The notes under the pieces are model-generated. The model was not told the DNA's origin. It was given only the letters and a program-made list of their open reading frames with translations, and ran no database searches. A DNA stretch of 64,000 bases from Pseudo-nitzschia pungens (taxonomy: Eukaryota > Bacillariophyta > Bacillariophyceae > Bacillariales > Bacillariaceae): NCBI GenBank assembly GCA_037355855.1, contig CM074761.1, forward strand, positions 2,251,346 to 2,315,345, given 5' to 3'. The first letter of the stretch is position 1, and each line of letters begins with the position of its first letter. This document shows, one piece after another, positions 53,774 through 64,000 of this stretch. A program made the position numbers and the translations under genes.

Positions 53774-56077
53774 ATGGGAAGTTCGACAAGAAAAATAGAT
53801 CAACACAACCACAGGGATAATGATGTGATAGATTCCATTGCTGTTCTCCGATCCGTATTGATGTTGGATACTCCGACTCGGACGGTCCTCGCCGGCGGAA
53901 TAGTGGGACCACAACGCCAACCAAACTTCTCTCCGGGAAGACCCAAAACCCCGGAGTCGAGAAAATCGTCTCCGGTCGAGAAGACACCCATCGGGAAACC
54001 GCCGATGGCGGGGAAACGCCCATCTCCCGGGATGAAGTCGCCCAGCCCAACGAAGCAGCCACCATCGCCGGAAATGCAAAGAATGACGAGCGTCTTGCAA
54101 AAAAAGGTGCACACACTAGAAGCGTCTCATGGTGATTTGGAAAAGCGGTTCCAGGAAGAGCTCCACCAAAGAACAACGCTGGAGGTGGCGAACAAAAAAC
54201 TGGCCGAGATTCAGACGACGCAGACATCTCAACTCGAACAAATCATCAGATCGCGGGATGAACTCCGGGACGAGTCAGCCGAGTTGAGAAAGACAATCGA
54301 AACCGAACGAGTCAAACACTCCAGCGAGATTGTAAGAATGGAAAACGAGGTGAAAACCATGATGGAGTCGCAGCTTGCAAAGGACGAAGAAATCGAAATG
54401 ATGACCAAGAAATTGCGAAGAAAAGAAGAGCGTTACCTCGAGTCGGAATCGCTGGTGAAGTCTCTAACGAAAGAAGTAGAGAAACTCAACGCCGATCTGA
54501 AAGCCGCTCAAAAAAAGCACAAGGCGAAAATGCATTCGGCGGTTGATGGCTACACAGAGGAAATAACGTCGCTGAAAGAAAAACTACAGAAAATGGAATC
54601 CAATCGTGTGGATCAAACCAAGAAAGATAAAGCGGACACAGAACAAATCTATACACAGGTAAGAACCGGCAGAGTTTGTGGCACAAGGACACAACTTTTT
54701 TGGAACAAGTTCTTCCTGTATCATTCATCCATTGTCTGATGTTTCCGCACCCTAAATTTGCTTCAACCCAATCCTTACTGATCGTTTGAAACAGCTGCAG
54801 CAGGTCCAAATAGATATGAACACCATGAAACAGGAACATTCGGAGGAAAAAGAAAAATTGGAATCAGAAAAGACCAAGTTGCGGGATGATTTGACGGAAC
54901 TGGCGAAACGAGGGAGCGAATCAGTGCAACAGGTACGAAATCAGTCTTTGCCAAAGAGAACGGATCGTTCATTGTCGACGACGTGTAGAAGTTAGCAAGC
55001 AGAAGAATTGTGATCGTACGAAGATATCGTCCCGGCGTCAGCTGTTCGTTGTGGCCGTTACGTTTTTTACTGCGTTGTTTGCGAATACTTTGGCCGTATT
55101 CTCAACAATTCCTTTCTATCTGTTTGCATCCATTTGTTTTGCTTTAATTTTGTTCCTGCTTGGTTGGATTTGAAGCTAATGGACGCTACCAATGAAGTTA
55201 CTTTGTTACAAAAGCAACTTGAGGAGACCCATACAGCCAGGATATCGTCCGAAGAAAAGGTATGTCGCCATGCGTTTTCTGCATTTGCGATCATTCTTTG
55301 CAAATACGCTTACACGGACTCTTTCTAACAACATTCGTCTTATCAAATTGTGTAGTTGCAAGATCAGATCACTACCTGCGATGCGTTGCGGGTAGAAAAG
55401 GAAGAACTCGAACGACGGTTACGCAACGCCGAAGACTTGGTCGGCAAGCAGCATCTAAAGGATTCTGGTGGTGCTGTTGCATCGAAATCGAACACAGTGG
55501 AAACAACAGAATCCGAGCAGGACGTCAATGATTCAGAGAAGAAGTTGAAAAGCGTCCAAAAGACATTAGAGAAAACCCAGATGGAATTGGAAGGCCTAAA
55601 GGAGAACCTAGACGAAGCAGAACGAATTGAACTCGAGAACGAAAGGCTTCAGAGGGAATTGTATGAAAACGAAAGAATAATTGAACAATTGAGAAGAAAA
55701 CTTGAGGTTTCGGAATTATCTAACTCGAATCGATTAGAAGAAGTTGCTACGCATCGAGAAAAATCTCGTATGTTAGAAGACTACGTAGATGAAGTAAGAA
55801 TTCTTATGTGTTCCACTCGCGCATGCATATTGGTGGTGGTGATGGCGCCGCTGCTGGTGATATAATTTCATGTTTCTCACTGCTACCATCATGGTTCATT
55901 TTTTCGCATTTCCAATAGCTCGAAGATGGATATGGTGACGAAGGTCAAGAGATAGAGGAGATGGAAAAGAAGCGCGACAATAGTGAAGATGACGATAGCA
56001 CGAGTCCAAGGAAACGGCTAAAGATGAGAACAGACATCGAGAATGAAACCAATTGTGACGATGACATCGTTTTGTAA
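53774..56077 (+). CDS. Coiled-coil protein of unknown function (five exons)
   Basis: Exons are 53774-54658, 54795-54932, 55176-55259, 55356-55793 and 55919-56077. All four introns (96 to 243 nt) are GT-AG and phase 0, and the join gives 567 residues. The N-terminus is Pro/Ser/Lys-rich with repeated SPG and KTPIGKPP motifs, like a phosphorylated tail. From about residue 110 onward almost everything is coiled coil (LEKRFQEELHQRTTLEVANK, ELRDESAELRKTIETERVKH, NERLQRELYENERIIEQLRR). The last 50 residues are acidic and then basic (SPRKRLKMR), a possible nuclear localisation signal, ending CDDDIVL. The start is the first ATG in frame. I do not recognise the family. It could be a cytoskeletal, centrosomal or nuclear scaffold. 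Confidence 0.75.
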
Positions 56078-57377
56078 TATTTTCATACAAGAGTGATTCT
56101 TCTCGAGGATGAAAAGATGTTTTTTTATGAATCAAACTCCATGTCGAAGAGATGACGATATTGAACAAGTCCGAGGCCAACCCTGACGCACAGAGTAGGA
56201 GTGGCACCCTGAGTAGCACACAAGTGCATCGTTTTTAACCCAGGACCAATTGGACAAGCTGCTTGGCTTACTCACTGAATCCTTAGATTCCTTAGTGTTT
56301 TGTGTAATACCACAGCCAATCTTCTACCGTCGATTTGTTTACACAGACAATTTAATGAACAGAAATGGTATGATGCAACACTCAGTTCTAAAGAACTTCT
56401 CAGAACAGCAATACTAGGACCAATTGACTGTAACCAAAGATGATACCTTCGTTCCCGATGCTAAGGTCATCAATAATAGTATATCCTAGTTTCCCCACCA
56501 TCAAAAACTCTGGACTGCAAGGACGATGACAACACCACTAGTAGCCCTTCCAGCATGCGAGGAATCAAGCTTCCATAATGTGCTGGGTCATTGAGTACTA
56601 GTAGCTACCACCACTATTGTTGTGATTCATACTACTGCGAAAAAGAACAAGGCAACCACCAGTATAACTCGAGTAATGACTACTAGCTTCCCCTGTTCAG
56701 ACCTGCAAATGTGGAAGCTAGACACTGCTACTACTCCACCTGAGTTGTTTTAAATGTGACAACATCAGACACTTGCCTCCCACTCAACCCACCACATATT
56801 CAGTAGTAGTAGTAGGAGCTACTCCTCCTGTCGGTGGTGATGGTGCTTCCCTGACGCTGGATGTTCGAAGAAGTTGATTCCTAGAGGGATTATTTCAGTG
56901 GTCACAATTCTTGACTTCAGGGGCAAGCTTGTATCGGTAGGCACCTAACTAATGATGGAAAAGGGGCATGGCAGTAAGAAGTTGTAGTAACTCTGACCCT
57001 GTCAACAGGCTGCGGGTGACGGTACTAAGATGATATTATTATCATGATTTACTTTTACACTACAAAATATTGGATTGATCTTCTTGTAAAGCAGTTTTAC
57101 AACCACATGCGTGTGGTTGCATCGTATGATGATGATACTGTAGAAGGACAGACAGAACCAATACAAAATACGTCTGGAAACTTGAAATAATTCTGGAACT
57201 GGATCAAGTAAGATAACCTTATCAATCACATCACACCCGACAAAGCCTCCAATTGTTATCAAAACAGAAAACGAAGTCCGAACAATTCGTTATTCTGAAG
57301 GCACGGTATCATACTGTGGCATTCATATGGGACAGAGCATAGGAAATCGACCGTGATCTCTATCAGCATTATCGACC
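56078..57377. other. Intergenic region with ACTAGT/AGTAGT-rich stretches
   Basis: No gene seen in 1.3 kb. Short ACTACT and AGTAGT runs occur at about 56,595-56,640, 56,675 and 56,800-56,825. Confidence 0.4.
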
Positions 57378-58748
57378 ATGCATCGATACTACGTTCATCG
57401 AACACTGATACAGCTGCAGTTGGCACTTGTACTCGCAGCATTAGTTTCCAATGATCACACAGTTCTTGGATTTTCTCGTTCCCCGTCTAGTTTATCTGGA
57501 AAGGAACCAATCAATGATGCCTTTTCTTGCCGGTACGCATTCGATGTCGATCATGAAGGAGCAATCTCAACGACTCGTTTAAGGGAGGAAGAAGTTCAAG
57601 TCGGTGTTCCTACTTCCAATCGCCACCGCCGAACACCATCCAAATCCTCAGTAGCCTATTTTGAAACACGGTTTCAAGAATTGCTAGAATACCGAAATAT
57701 TCATGGTCACACCCGGGTCCCAAAACGCGAAGGACAGCTAGGTGACTGGGTAAATAAGCTAAGACAGCGGAAAGATCAATTGCACGAAAAAAGGCTAGAG
57801 CGGTTGAATGAAATAGGGTTCTGTTGGGATGCTAGCGATGATAAACGAAGGAGGTTACAAAATCAATGGTGGAAACAGTTAGAATCCCTTGGGAAAACTC
57901 AAACTGAAGCTGAGCAAAAATCTTCTAAATTGGTCTACGATAACCTTACTGTCTCACAAAAGACATGGTTACGGCGGCAACGGATCGTATACATTGATTC
58001 CAGTTACAAACCTTGCGAGAAATTGAATGAAGAGCAAATACAGGCTTTGAACCGAATAGATCGTAACTGGTGGAAAACAGTGAGTTACGATCTTTTGCTC
58101 GGATGAACCATGAGAACATTGGTAATTCTTTTGTCTGAGGATAGGCCAGTAGAATAGACTCATCAGCCATTTTTTTCTTCGACCTGTTTTTCTCTTATAG
58201 GCAAGGGAGCGAAAGTGGGATGCCCAGTATTCTGCACTGAGAGATTTCAAACGAAAGTACGGTGAGTTCTTATTTTTTTGAAAAGAAATATTAATTGGGT
58301 CAATGATTGTTCATGAGTGGGCGCAGCCGACCGTTTAAACTCTGTGTACCGTTCTCTCGTCTTTGCCATTCTGATAGCTTTCCCTTTTGTTTTTCACTAT
58401 TATTTTACTTCGACCAGGCCATTGCAATGTCTCAAGTGCTTGCGAAGACAAGAAACTTTTTAATTGGTAAGACATTTTTACTGGCTTCATACGTGCACGT
58501 GGCGATGTTTTTAATTGTTTTCTTCCGCGGCAAAAAGTTCACTGTAGTCTCTCTGTTGCTGTCATCATGATTGCGTAATATTCGAAAGGGTCCAAAATAC
58601 GCGCAAGAACTACAGGGCGGTGAAGTTGAGCAGTGACGAAAGACTTCGAAGTGACGGTACTCCAAAGCTATCCCATCGGCAGATCGAGTTACTCGATAGG
58701 ATTGACTTCAATTGGGACCCATGGGGACACTACACAGATTACTTTTGA
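57378..58748 (+). CDS. Helicase-associated-domain protein with signal peptide (four exons)
   Basis: Exons are 57378-58079, 58201-58261, 58418-58466 and 58589-58748. The three introns of 121, 156 and 122 nt join in phases 0, 1 and 2 to give 323 residues with no stop. The N-terminus is a signal peptide (LIQLQLALVLAALVSN) followed by VLGFSRSP, where Phe after the likely cleavage site suggests plastid import. Two helicase-associated (HA) domains follow. The first is YFETRFQELLEYRNIHGHTR, VPKREGQLGDWVNKLRQRKD and LNEIGFCWDA. The second is assembled only by splicing: LRDFKRKYGHCNV, DKKLFNWVQNTRKNYR and LLDRIDFNWDPWG. There is no helicase domain. The HA fold is Myb-like and may bind nucleic acid. 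Such stand-alone HA proteins are common in diatoms. Confidence 0.82.
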
Positions 58749-59294
58749 TCGTCGGGATTTTTGGAAGTATATCTTCTTCTGATCCTTAAATGGGTGAAAT
58801 TAGGAAGCTGATTGTACTTGTGCATTTCGGGCTGAGCTTCAATTGACTTTCCCGCAATGTCGCAATGATCTTTCAAGAATCAGCCTGTAAAATAGTTTTG
58901 CACTTGTTTACTGACGAAATGAGGAAGAAGGGCATGTTTTGTGTTGGATGTTGTTCTGATGACTCTCATCAACCCTCGACGAACACAACCCATTGATGCT
59001 CTCATCGATTCTTTCTACACGTAGTATTGTTCTTCACGACAAAAAACTTGACGGTCAACGATATCTCCTACATGGAATTGTTTTGAGTAGAGTTGATCAT
59101 TCGGAGAAGGTAATCTTCCGAAATGGAAAGTATAACTGGATTAGTACATTATTTAAAAAGCATGTAATTTATAATCCCCAAGGTGCGCAGATCACACAAA
59201 TCACTCTTTCAAACGACGATATTTTCCCTGTCGGGTGCAACTCTGTTTGGAATTTCGGATAGACGCCCTGCAAATACGTTCCTTGTTTTCTTGA
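58749..59294. other. Intergenic region between convergent genes
   Basis: No gene called. A plus-strand frame (58,993-59,262) looks fortuitous. Confidence 0.4.
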
Positions 59295-61538
59295 TCAATC
59301 TTCTTTGGGTTTCGAGTTCTTCTCTCCTTTTGAGATGCGAAGGAAAAAGTCGGTAGTAAAAGACGACAATCGACGAATCTGAAGAATAGACTTCTGGCAT
59401 ATCATGTTCCACTCCTGAGGAGACACGAACGATAGTTGCAAAGCTCCCGAACACGACATCAAAAATGCAACCGCTACAAATGCCGATTGCGTTCTATACA
59501 AATCGCCAAGGATGGAAATTGCAAGTTAGGATTAAACAATGGATGAATGAATTGTCAAAAAGGTGATATTTCGGCACACCAGTACTTACGCGATGTACTT
59601 CGTCAATAGGACACCAAGCGACACTGCCAAATTGACAATCATTCGAGGCACCATCATCATAGTAGCTCTTCCATCTGAGGGTAGATATAAAGACCGGGCC
59701 ACCCCCTCGCATGTCACCGTAACGCCCACCAAAAATTCGTATATCAAAAATGCAGCTAAAGCAATGGAAAAGGATTCGGGCGACGCCTTCTGTAACATGG
59801 AAGGGACAAACATCAGAGCGGCTGCAAACATGTAGCTCATACCAAGTAAGAATTCCAATTCCATCGGTCGAGCCTTAGTTCCTGCCGTGCTGATGTGAAT
59901 TGTTTGTTGGAGAGGGGATTTTTCGCGTTGAACGAAAAGGATACCCACAGCTTGCCGAATGTACGGTGCACATAATCCCCCAGTTACACCAGCTGCCATA
60001 AAAGCGCCAAATATTAATCCATAAGCTGGTTCGCCCGAGTGGTCGACGGCCCAGCGAAAAAGAGAGGGTAGAGTCTCTGCACTTTTCACGCCGCCACCAA
60101 ACGAAAAGCTTTGAAGGGTAGGGGACCATAGGAATACAAATAATTGTAGTGACCCTGCACTAAGGCCTTGAATAATGCCCAGAAATAGAACTTTCGGATC
60201 TGACCTGAAGATTAACGTTGCCTCAACTATGTAATCTCTTATACTCTTTGATGAAGAGAGATGAGTTTGTCGCAGACCTTCAAGCCGGGATTCTTTATCC
60301 TTCGGAGGGTCCCCATCCTGACCCACGACCTTTTCCTCCTCACCACCATCAAACGAATCCGATGTCGATTCACCATAATTTTCTCTCCATAAGAAGGATA
60401 TAGCGACCAAAGCCATTCCAGTGCAGCTAACGGCACCCTGAAATGGACCAACAGGGCCATATCGTTCTGCCAATAGGTGGGCGAGATAGCCCGACGCAAT
60501 GGATGCTAAATTGCTGACAACCACAGCATCTCTCATGATTATTTCATATTCATTCTTAGCGATGAGGTCTTCTTCATCATCTGTTTTCACCCATCCGCTA
60601 CTACTCACCGATGCGGTTGAAACATCATCGCTCATCATTTTGGGAATATCTACACAATTTTTGGCAGCACGACGGCGATTTTTGAATTCTGTATCTAGCC
60701 ATGTCTCGAATACCGACGACAAAAGATTCGTGGTGATACCTCCCACCATGCGACTCACTAATAGACCAGCCAGAAATGGGTATTGTTCGAGCAAATTTAT
60801 CCCCATCTCGAGCACGCAATACAGAATGGCAGACTTCTTTCTACCGCATCTGTCAATAAGTGGGCCGGTAATAGGTGTCGTAACAGCTCCCGCGACAAAC
60901 CCCAGTGCATATAATGAAGCCACGTTGAAACCATATCCCTCATACAGCACATACAAATGAGTTCCTACGAAAATTAGGAGAACAGAAACAAAAAAGGCAT
61001 CAGAGTCGATGAGGCTCTATCGAAAGTTTTTAGTAAGTATGGAATGGGATTCTGGCTTGATATTCACCCAAACGGTTCATCGAAAGGATTTTTTAAATAA
61101 CACACCTTGTAGTCCATCTGCAAGCATGATCACCAGGGTCACCAATAGATAATTTAAACGAAGGCTTGTGTATGATGGAAAAGATGAAGGTGGCGAGGAA
61201 GAATATTTCTCTTCTTCACGTTGAAGTGATTTTCCCAAGTCAGAGGAGGAAGCGATGGAGACCGTAGACACCGAACACTCAGTGCCTACTAAGGAACATG
61301 GTAGTATTAGTGTCGACGATGAGGAAGAATCATCCTTCTCGTATTCCATGGCAGAAACTGCTGCTAACGGTTGCGACTCTGTTTCTGAATTACCACCATT
61401 CTTTGTAGTCACATCAACGTCGTCAATCAAAATCATTGCTTTTGTTTCAGCAGCGAACAAGATAGGGGCTTTCGTTTCAACAGCGGACGGAATCTCCATT
61501 TTTGTGTAGTGCCATCCGCAATGTTTCAGAGAAAGCAT
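59295..61538 (-). CDS. MFSD5-like major facilitator (molybdate-anion transporter family), three exons
   Basis: Exons are 61106-61538, 59590-60964 and 59295-59493. The introns (141 and 96 nt, GTGTGT/GTAG and GTAAGT/ATAG) keep frame in phases 1 and 2, giving 668 residues, or 655 if the ATG at 61499 is used. The acidic Ser-rich N-terminus (about 115 residues) is unusual. The membrane part begins LRLNYLLVTLVIMLADGLQG, which splices to THLYVLYEGYGF, the MFSD5 signature (DWLQGPYxYxLYxxYGF). GPLIDRCGRKKSAILYCVLE is the loop 2-3 motif, followed by RMVGGITTNLLSSVFETWLD. A charged central loop divides the two halves, and GVLLTKYIATQSAF crosses the last splice. Known relatives carry molybdate in algae. 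Substrate here is inferred. Confidence 0.82.
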
Positions 61539-62536
61539 CAGCTTGACATCTGATATTCTAGTTAGTTCTTAACAACATCAAAGCAGGTACTAGTAAGATT
61601 ACTGGTACTCGCGCTGTGAACCAGAAGGTATGGAGTTGTTTTTCGATTTTACCGTTGCAACGGTAACTTTGCTCGTAACCTTACCTTCCAGTTAGTTTCA
61701 AGAGGAAAGGATCCTCCATTGATCGTGCTTCAAAGAAGTTTTGTTCTTTCCTCACTCTATAAGTCATAAATTTAATTATTATAGGTCATGTGTTCTGACA
61801 TGTGGTAACGTCCCAAGAACAGTATTCTATAGGTATGTTTGATATCATTTATCGCCATTTGGTACTGCGGGCGCGGTAGCACATGCAAAGATCAATTTTT
61901 AGGATTAAGTAATAATACTATAATGATTGCATAAATCCGGCGAACACGTGGTCACATCTTTGGGAATCGGCTTTGTGCGCAACGAAAAAACTTGACATGA
62001 AACAATTGCGAGTAAAGCTTGACACGAGGCATGTAGGAAACTACGAAGTACCGGTAATCTTACGAAGCCTTACCCAACAACATGAACAATAATTGTAGAA
62101 GAAAGGAAACGAAGTGTGACTTGCAAAAAGGTGTTCGCTAAAACGGAAGGAAAACCTTTCAGATTTTCCTCGGTCCTGAGATGAAGAACTTTTGATTTGA
62201 GGCAGAAGTAAGAACATGTTTCATGTTTCATACCAGGTATGAATAGCAGATGGTGTTCGTACCTGGTATGAACATGCAAAACACAACATATCTTCAATGT
62301 TTGAAGTGGGAACTAACCTCTCTGCAAACTTGATCGAACGAAAATAGGCCCACGTAAATACTAAAAACAGGACAGAAGATATTTCGACGACTAGTATTTT
62401 GTCTCCCAGCAGGAAGACATCGTGTGTTGTTACAATGGATTGTGTGTTATCTCTCTTTGGCGTCGAGGAGTGGCCGGTCGAACTCGTGCTACTTGTTGCG
62501 CCACTCACGGTTCCAAAATCGACAACAATTTCCAAT
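61539..62536. other. Intergenic region
   Basis: No gene seen in 1.0 kb. Words: AGTAAGATTACTGGTACTCG (61,591), CGGTAACTTTGCTCGTAACC (61,660) and GTACCGGTAATCTTACGAAG (62,049). Confidence 0.4.
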
Positions 62537-63996
62537 CTAATCTAGGTCGGGCATCTCATCCATGTCGGGAATACCATCACCATCGCCACCGGCCCCCGAA
62601 GGCATCCCGCCCATTCCGGGCATGCCACCCATGCCTCCCATTCCTGGCATGCCGCCACCTCCCATCATTTTACTCATTATCAGGTTCATGGCAGCACCTA
62701 CTTCCGGATCCGCCATGAGTTCTTGAAGCTTGGCGGGATTGCCCATGAGCCCCATGACACCTCCCGGTGCATTCATGATCTCCGCAAAGGCGGCCATAAC
62801 CTTCGGGTTCTGCATTGCTTTTTTGATCTCGGGATCGTTCATCATGCCGCTCATCATGTCCGGACTGGGCATTCCGGGCATTCCGCCCGGCATGCCACCG
62901 GGCATGCCGCCCATGCCTCCCATTCCGGGCATTCCGCCCGGCATGCCACCCATTCCCGCGCTTTTTGCGGCGGCTTCCTCCGCCTCCCGCTTGGCTTCTT
63001 CCTGTGCTCGTTTGATGTCTTCGGCCTTCTTTCGCATTGCTTCCTCCTTTTGAATGCGTTCGTGGGCTTCTTCCTTTTCCTTTTCGATTCTCTTCTTGGT
63101 CAGTGCTTTCAAAATATCCGCAACCTCGGGGTCGAAATCGATCGATTGTGCCTGGCTCAGATCCCTGTGTATTTTGATTCGTTGGTACGGACGAGAATAC
63201 GTAGATCATAACAGAACATGTATTGTTTGTATGGTGAGAAAAGGCCATCGTCGTGATTTCGTTTGCTCCATACCAATCTCAATCCCATAGAATGTCCACC
63301 GAAGAAGCAGCATACGGCACCAATGACAAGGCAGAGCAGCACGACGCGGTGCCAAAATCACAAACCAACCTACCTTAGGGCACCTTCCCAATCGTTGAGG
63401 TGCACGTATCGCAGCTTCCCCCTGGTCTTCAAGGCTTTCGCCGAGTCCGGGTTTTGCTCCAGGGCGAGTTTGCAATCGAGCTCGGCCGCTTTGTAATGGC
63501 CGAGTTTTTCGAGCACAATGGAACGATTGGCGTACAGGAGCGCCGAGGGAGGAGCAACCAGCACGGCTTGGTTGTAGTGTTCCAGTGCCTCTTCGAGATT
63601 GCCGCTGTTCTTAGCGTCGGCGGCCTTTGCCTTGAGGTCGGATTGCTTCTCGTAGTCCTCACCGGATACGTATTGAGGAACGGTGAATCCGTCGTCTTCC
63701 ATTTCTTCCGCTGCATTTCCTCCGCTGTTTGTTTCGCCGTCGCCGTCAGCGTCACCGTCCGTCGTTTCCCCGACACTCCCTCCGAGTTTTTCGATCTCGG
63801 CGTGCATGGAAAAAATATAATTCTTGATGCGTTCTGGATGATTTTGGATCGTTTTCAGGATCGTTGTTGTCGAGTGAATGTGCCATTCGTGCGCAGCAAC
63901 CAAACAAAACGATGCGGATCGGTCCGAGCAATCGTCGATGAGAAAACACCATTGTGTGTGCAGGATAGGATAGGATAGGATACGATACCAGTCCAT
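62537..63996 (-). CDS. ST13: Hsc70-interacting protein Hip/ST13 (two exons, 5' end uncertain)
   Basis: Hip binds the Hsp70 ATPase domain and stabilises its ADP state. Exons are 63374-63996 and 62537-63164, with a GTAGGT...ACAG intron in phase 2. A helical N-terminus (ERIKNYIFSMHAEIEKLGG) matches the Hip dimerisation end and lies upstream of the ATG at about 63,806, so translation probably starts further up. The first ATG is at 63996, at the window edge. TPR repeats follow (AADAKNSGNLEEALEHYNQA, LYANRSIVLEKLGHYKAAEL, RGKLRYVHLNDWEGAL), then a charged helix, Gly-Gly-Met-Pro repeats and a DP/STI1 domain (DPEIKKAMQNPKVMAAFAEI, NPAKLQELMADPEVGAAMNL). The 416 residues fit the family. GGMP repeats also occur after the STI1 domain, which is unusual. 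Confidence 0.88.
63963..63983 (+). repeat. GGATA pentamer run
   Basis: Four tandem GGATA units lie at the 5' edge of the Hip reading frame. They encode a SYPIL-like peptide and make the first ATG doubtful. Confidence 0.7.
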
Positions 63997-64000
63997 GCAA

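Noticed and set aside
58993..59262. 90-codon plus-strand frame between convergent genes
   Set aside because: No homology, no splice links, and the length is within chance for this region.

Overview
The window is a stretch of eukaryotic nuclear DNA, most likely from a diatom, with about 8.7 kb of decayed bacterial DNA at its left end. The host part (about 8,740 to 64,000) has spliced genes on both strands with short GT-AG introns of about 100 to 365 nt. It encodes TFIIE-alpha, SFT2, MEMO1, PEX3, a UBX protein, alkaline ceramidase and Hip. The diatom assignment rests on a diatom-type cyclin, plastid preproteins with an ER signal followed by an AEAF-like or GF site, SPS/PSD-rich cell-surface proteins and a lone helicase-associated-domain protein. 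The species is not determined.

Left end (1 to about 8,735). This is a run of bacterial genes in bacterial layout: an RND efflux permease and a TolC-like outer-membrane factor with a preserved ribosome binding site between them; a convergent rsmB-like rRNA methyltransferase next to a zinc-ribbon/helical-repeat protein; a divergent Ser/Thr kinase; a STAND/PknK-type ATPase; and an ABC-F fragment. All but one are broken by frameshifts, stops, small tandem duplications or truncation. A minisatellite array interrupts the RND gene at 1,911-2,308. The same repeat, with the same variant units and the same unique end sequence, lies in the host part at 28,125-28,618. This suggests that the bacterial DNA has resided in the host genome rather than being contamination.

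Host genes, left to right: cyclin (9.6 kb); TFIIE-alpha in three exons (12.2-14.1); LRR protein (16.8) convergent with SFT2 (17.8-18.8); MEMO1 (19.9); an LRR + SAP-like + 2OG-Fe(II) oxygenase-like fusion (22.2); a WW/UIM protein (24.4-25.9); a thylakoid-lumen-type protein (26.4); a FAF2-like UBX protein (29.0-30.7); a GPI-type beta-propeller protein (31.4-33.2) with a decayed tandem paralogue (34.2-35.3); an EGY-like plastid site-2 protease (36.9-40.3) divergent from PEX3 (42.2-44.0) across a satellite; a 7 kb gene-poor repeat region (44.0-51.3) with a 150-bp tandem repeat; alkaline ceramidase (51.3); a five-exon coiled-coil protein (53.8-56.1); a helicase-associated-domain protein (57.4-58.7); an MFSD5-like transporter (59.3-61.5); and Hip/ST13 (62.5-64.0).

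Two features run through the host part. Intergenic DNA is studded with TACCGTA/TACGGTA and GTAAGGTTA/TAACCTTAC words, often just upstream of start codons. Four host genes each carry one single-base frame break at a short mononucleotide run or nearby. These look more like assembly errors than pseudogenes.
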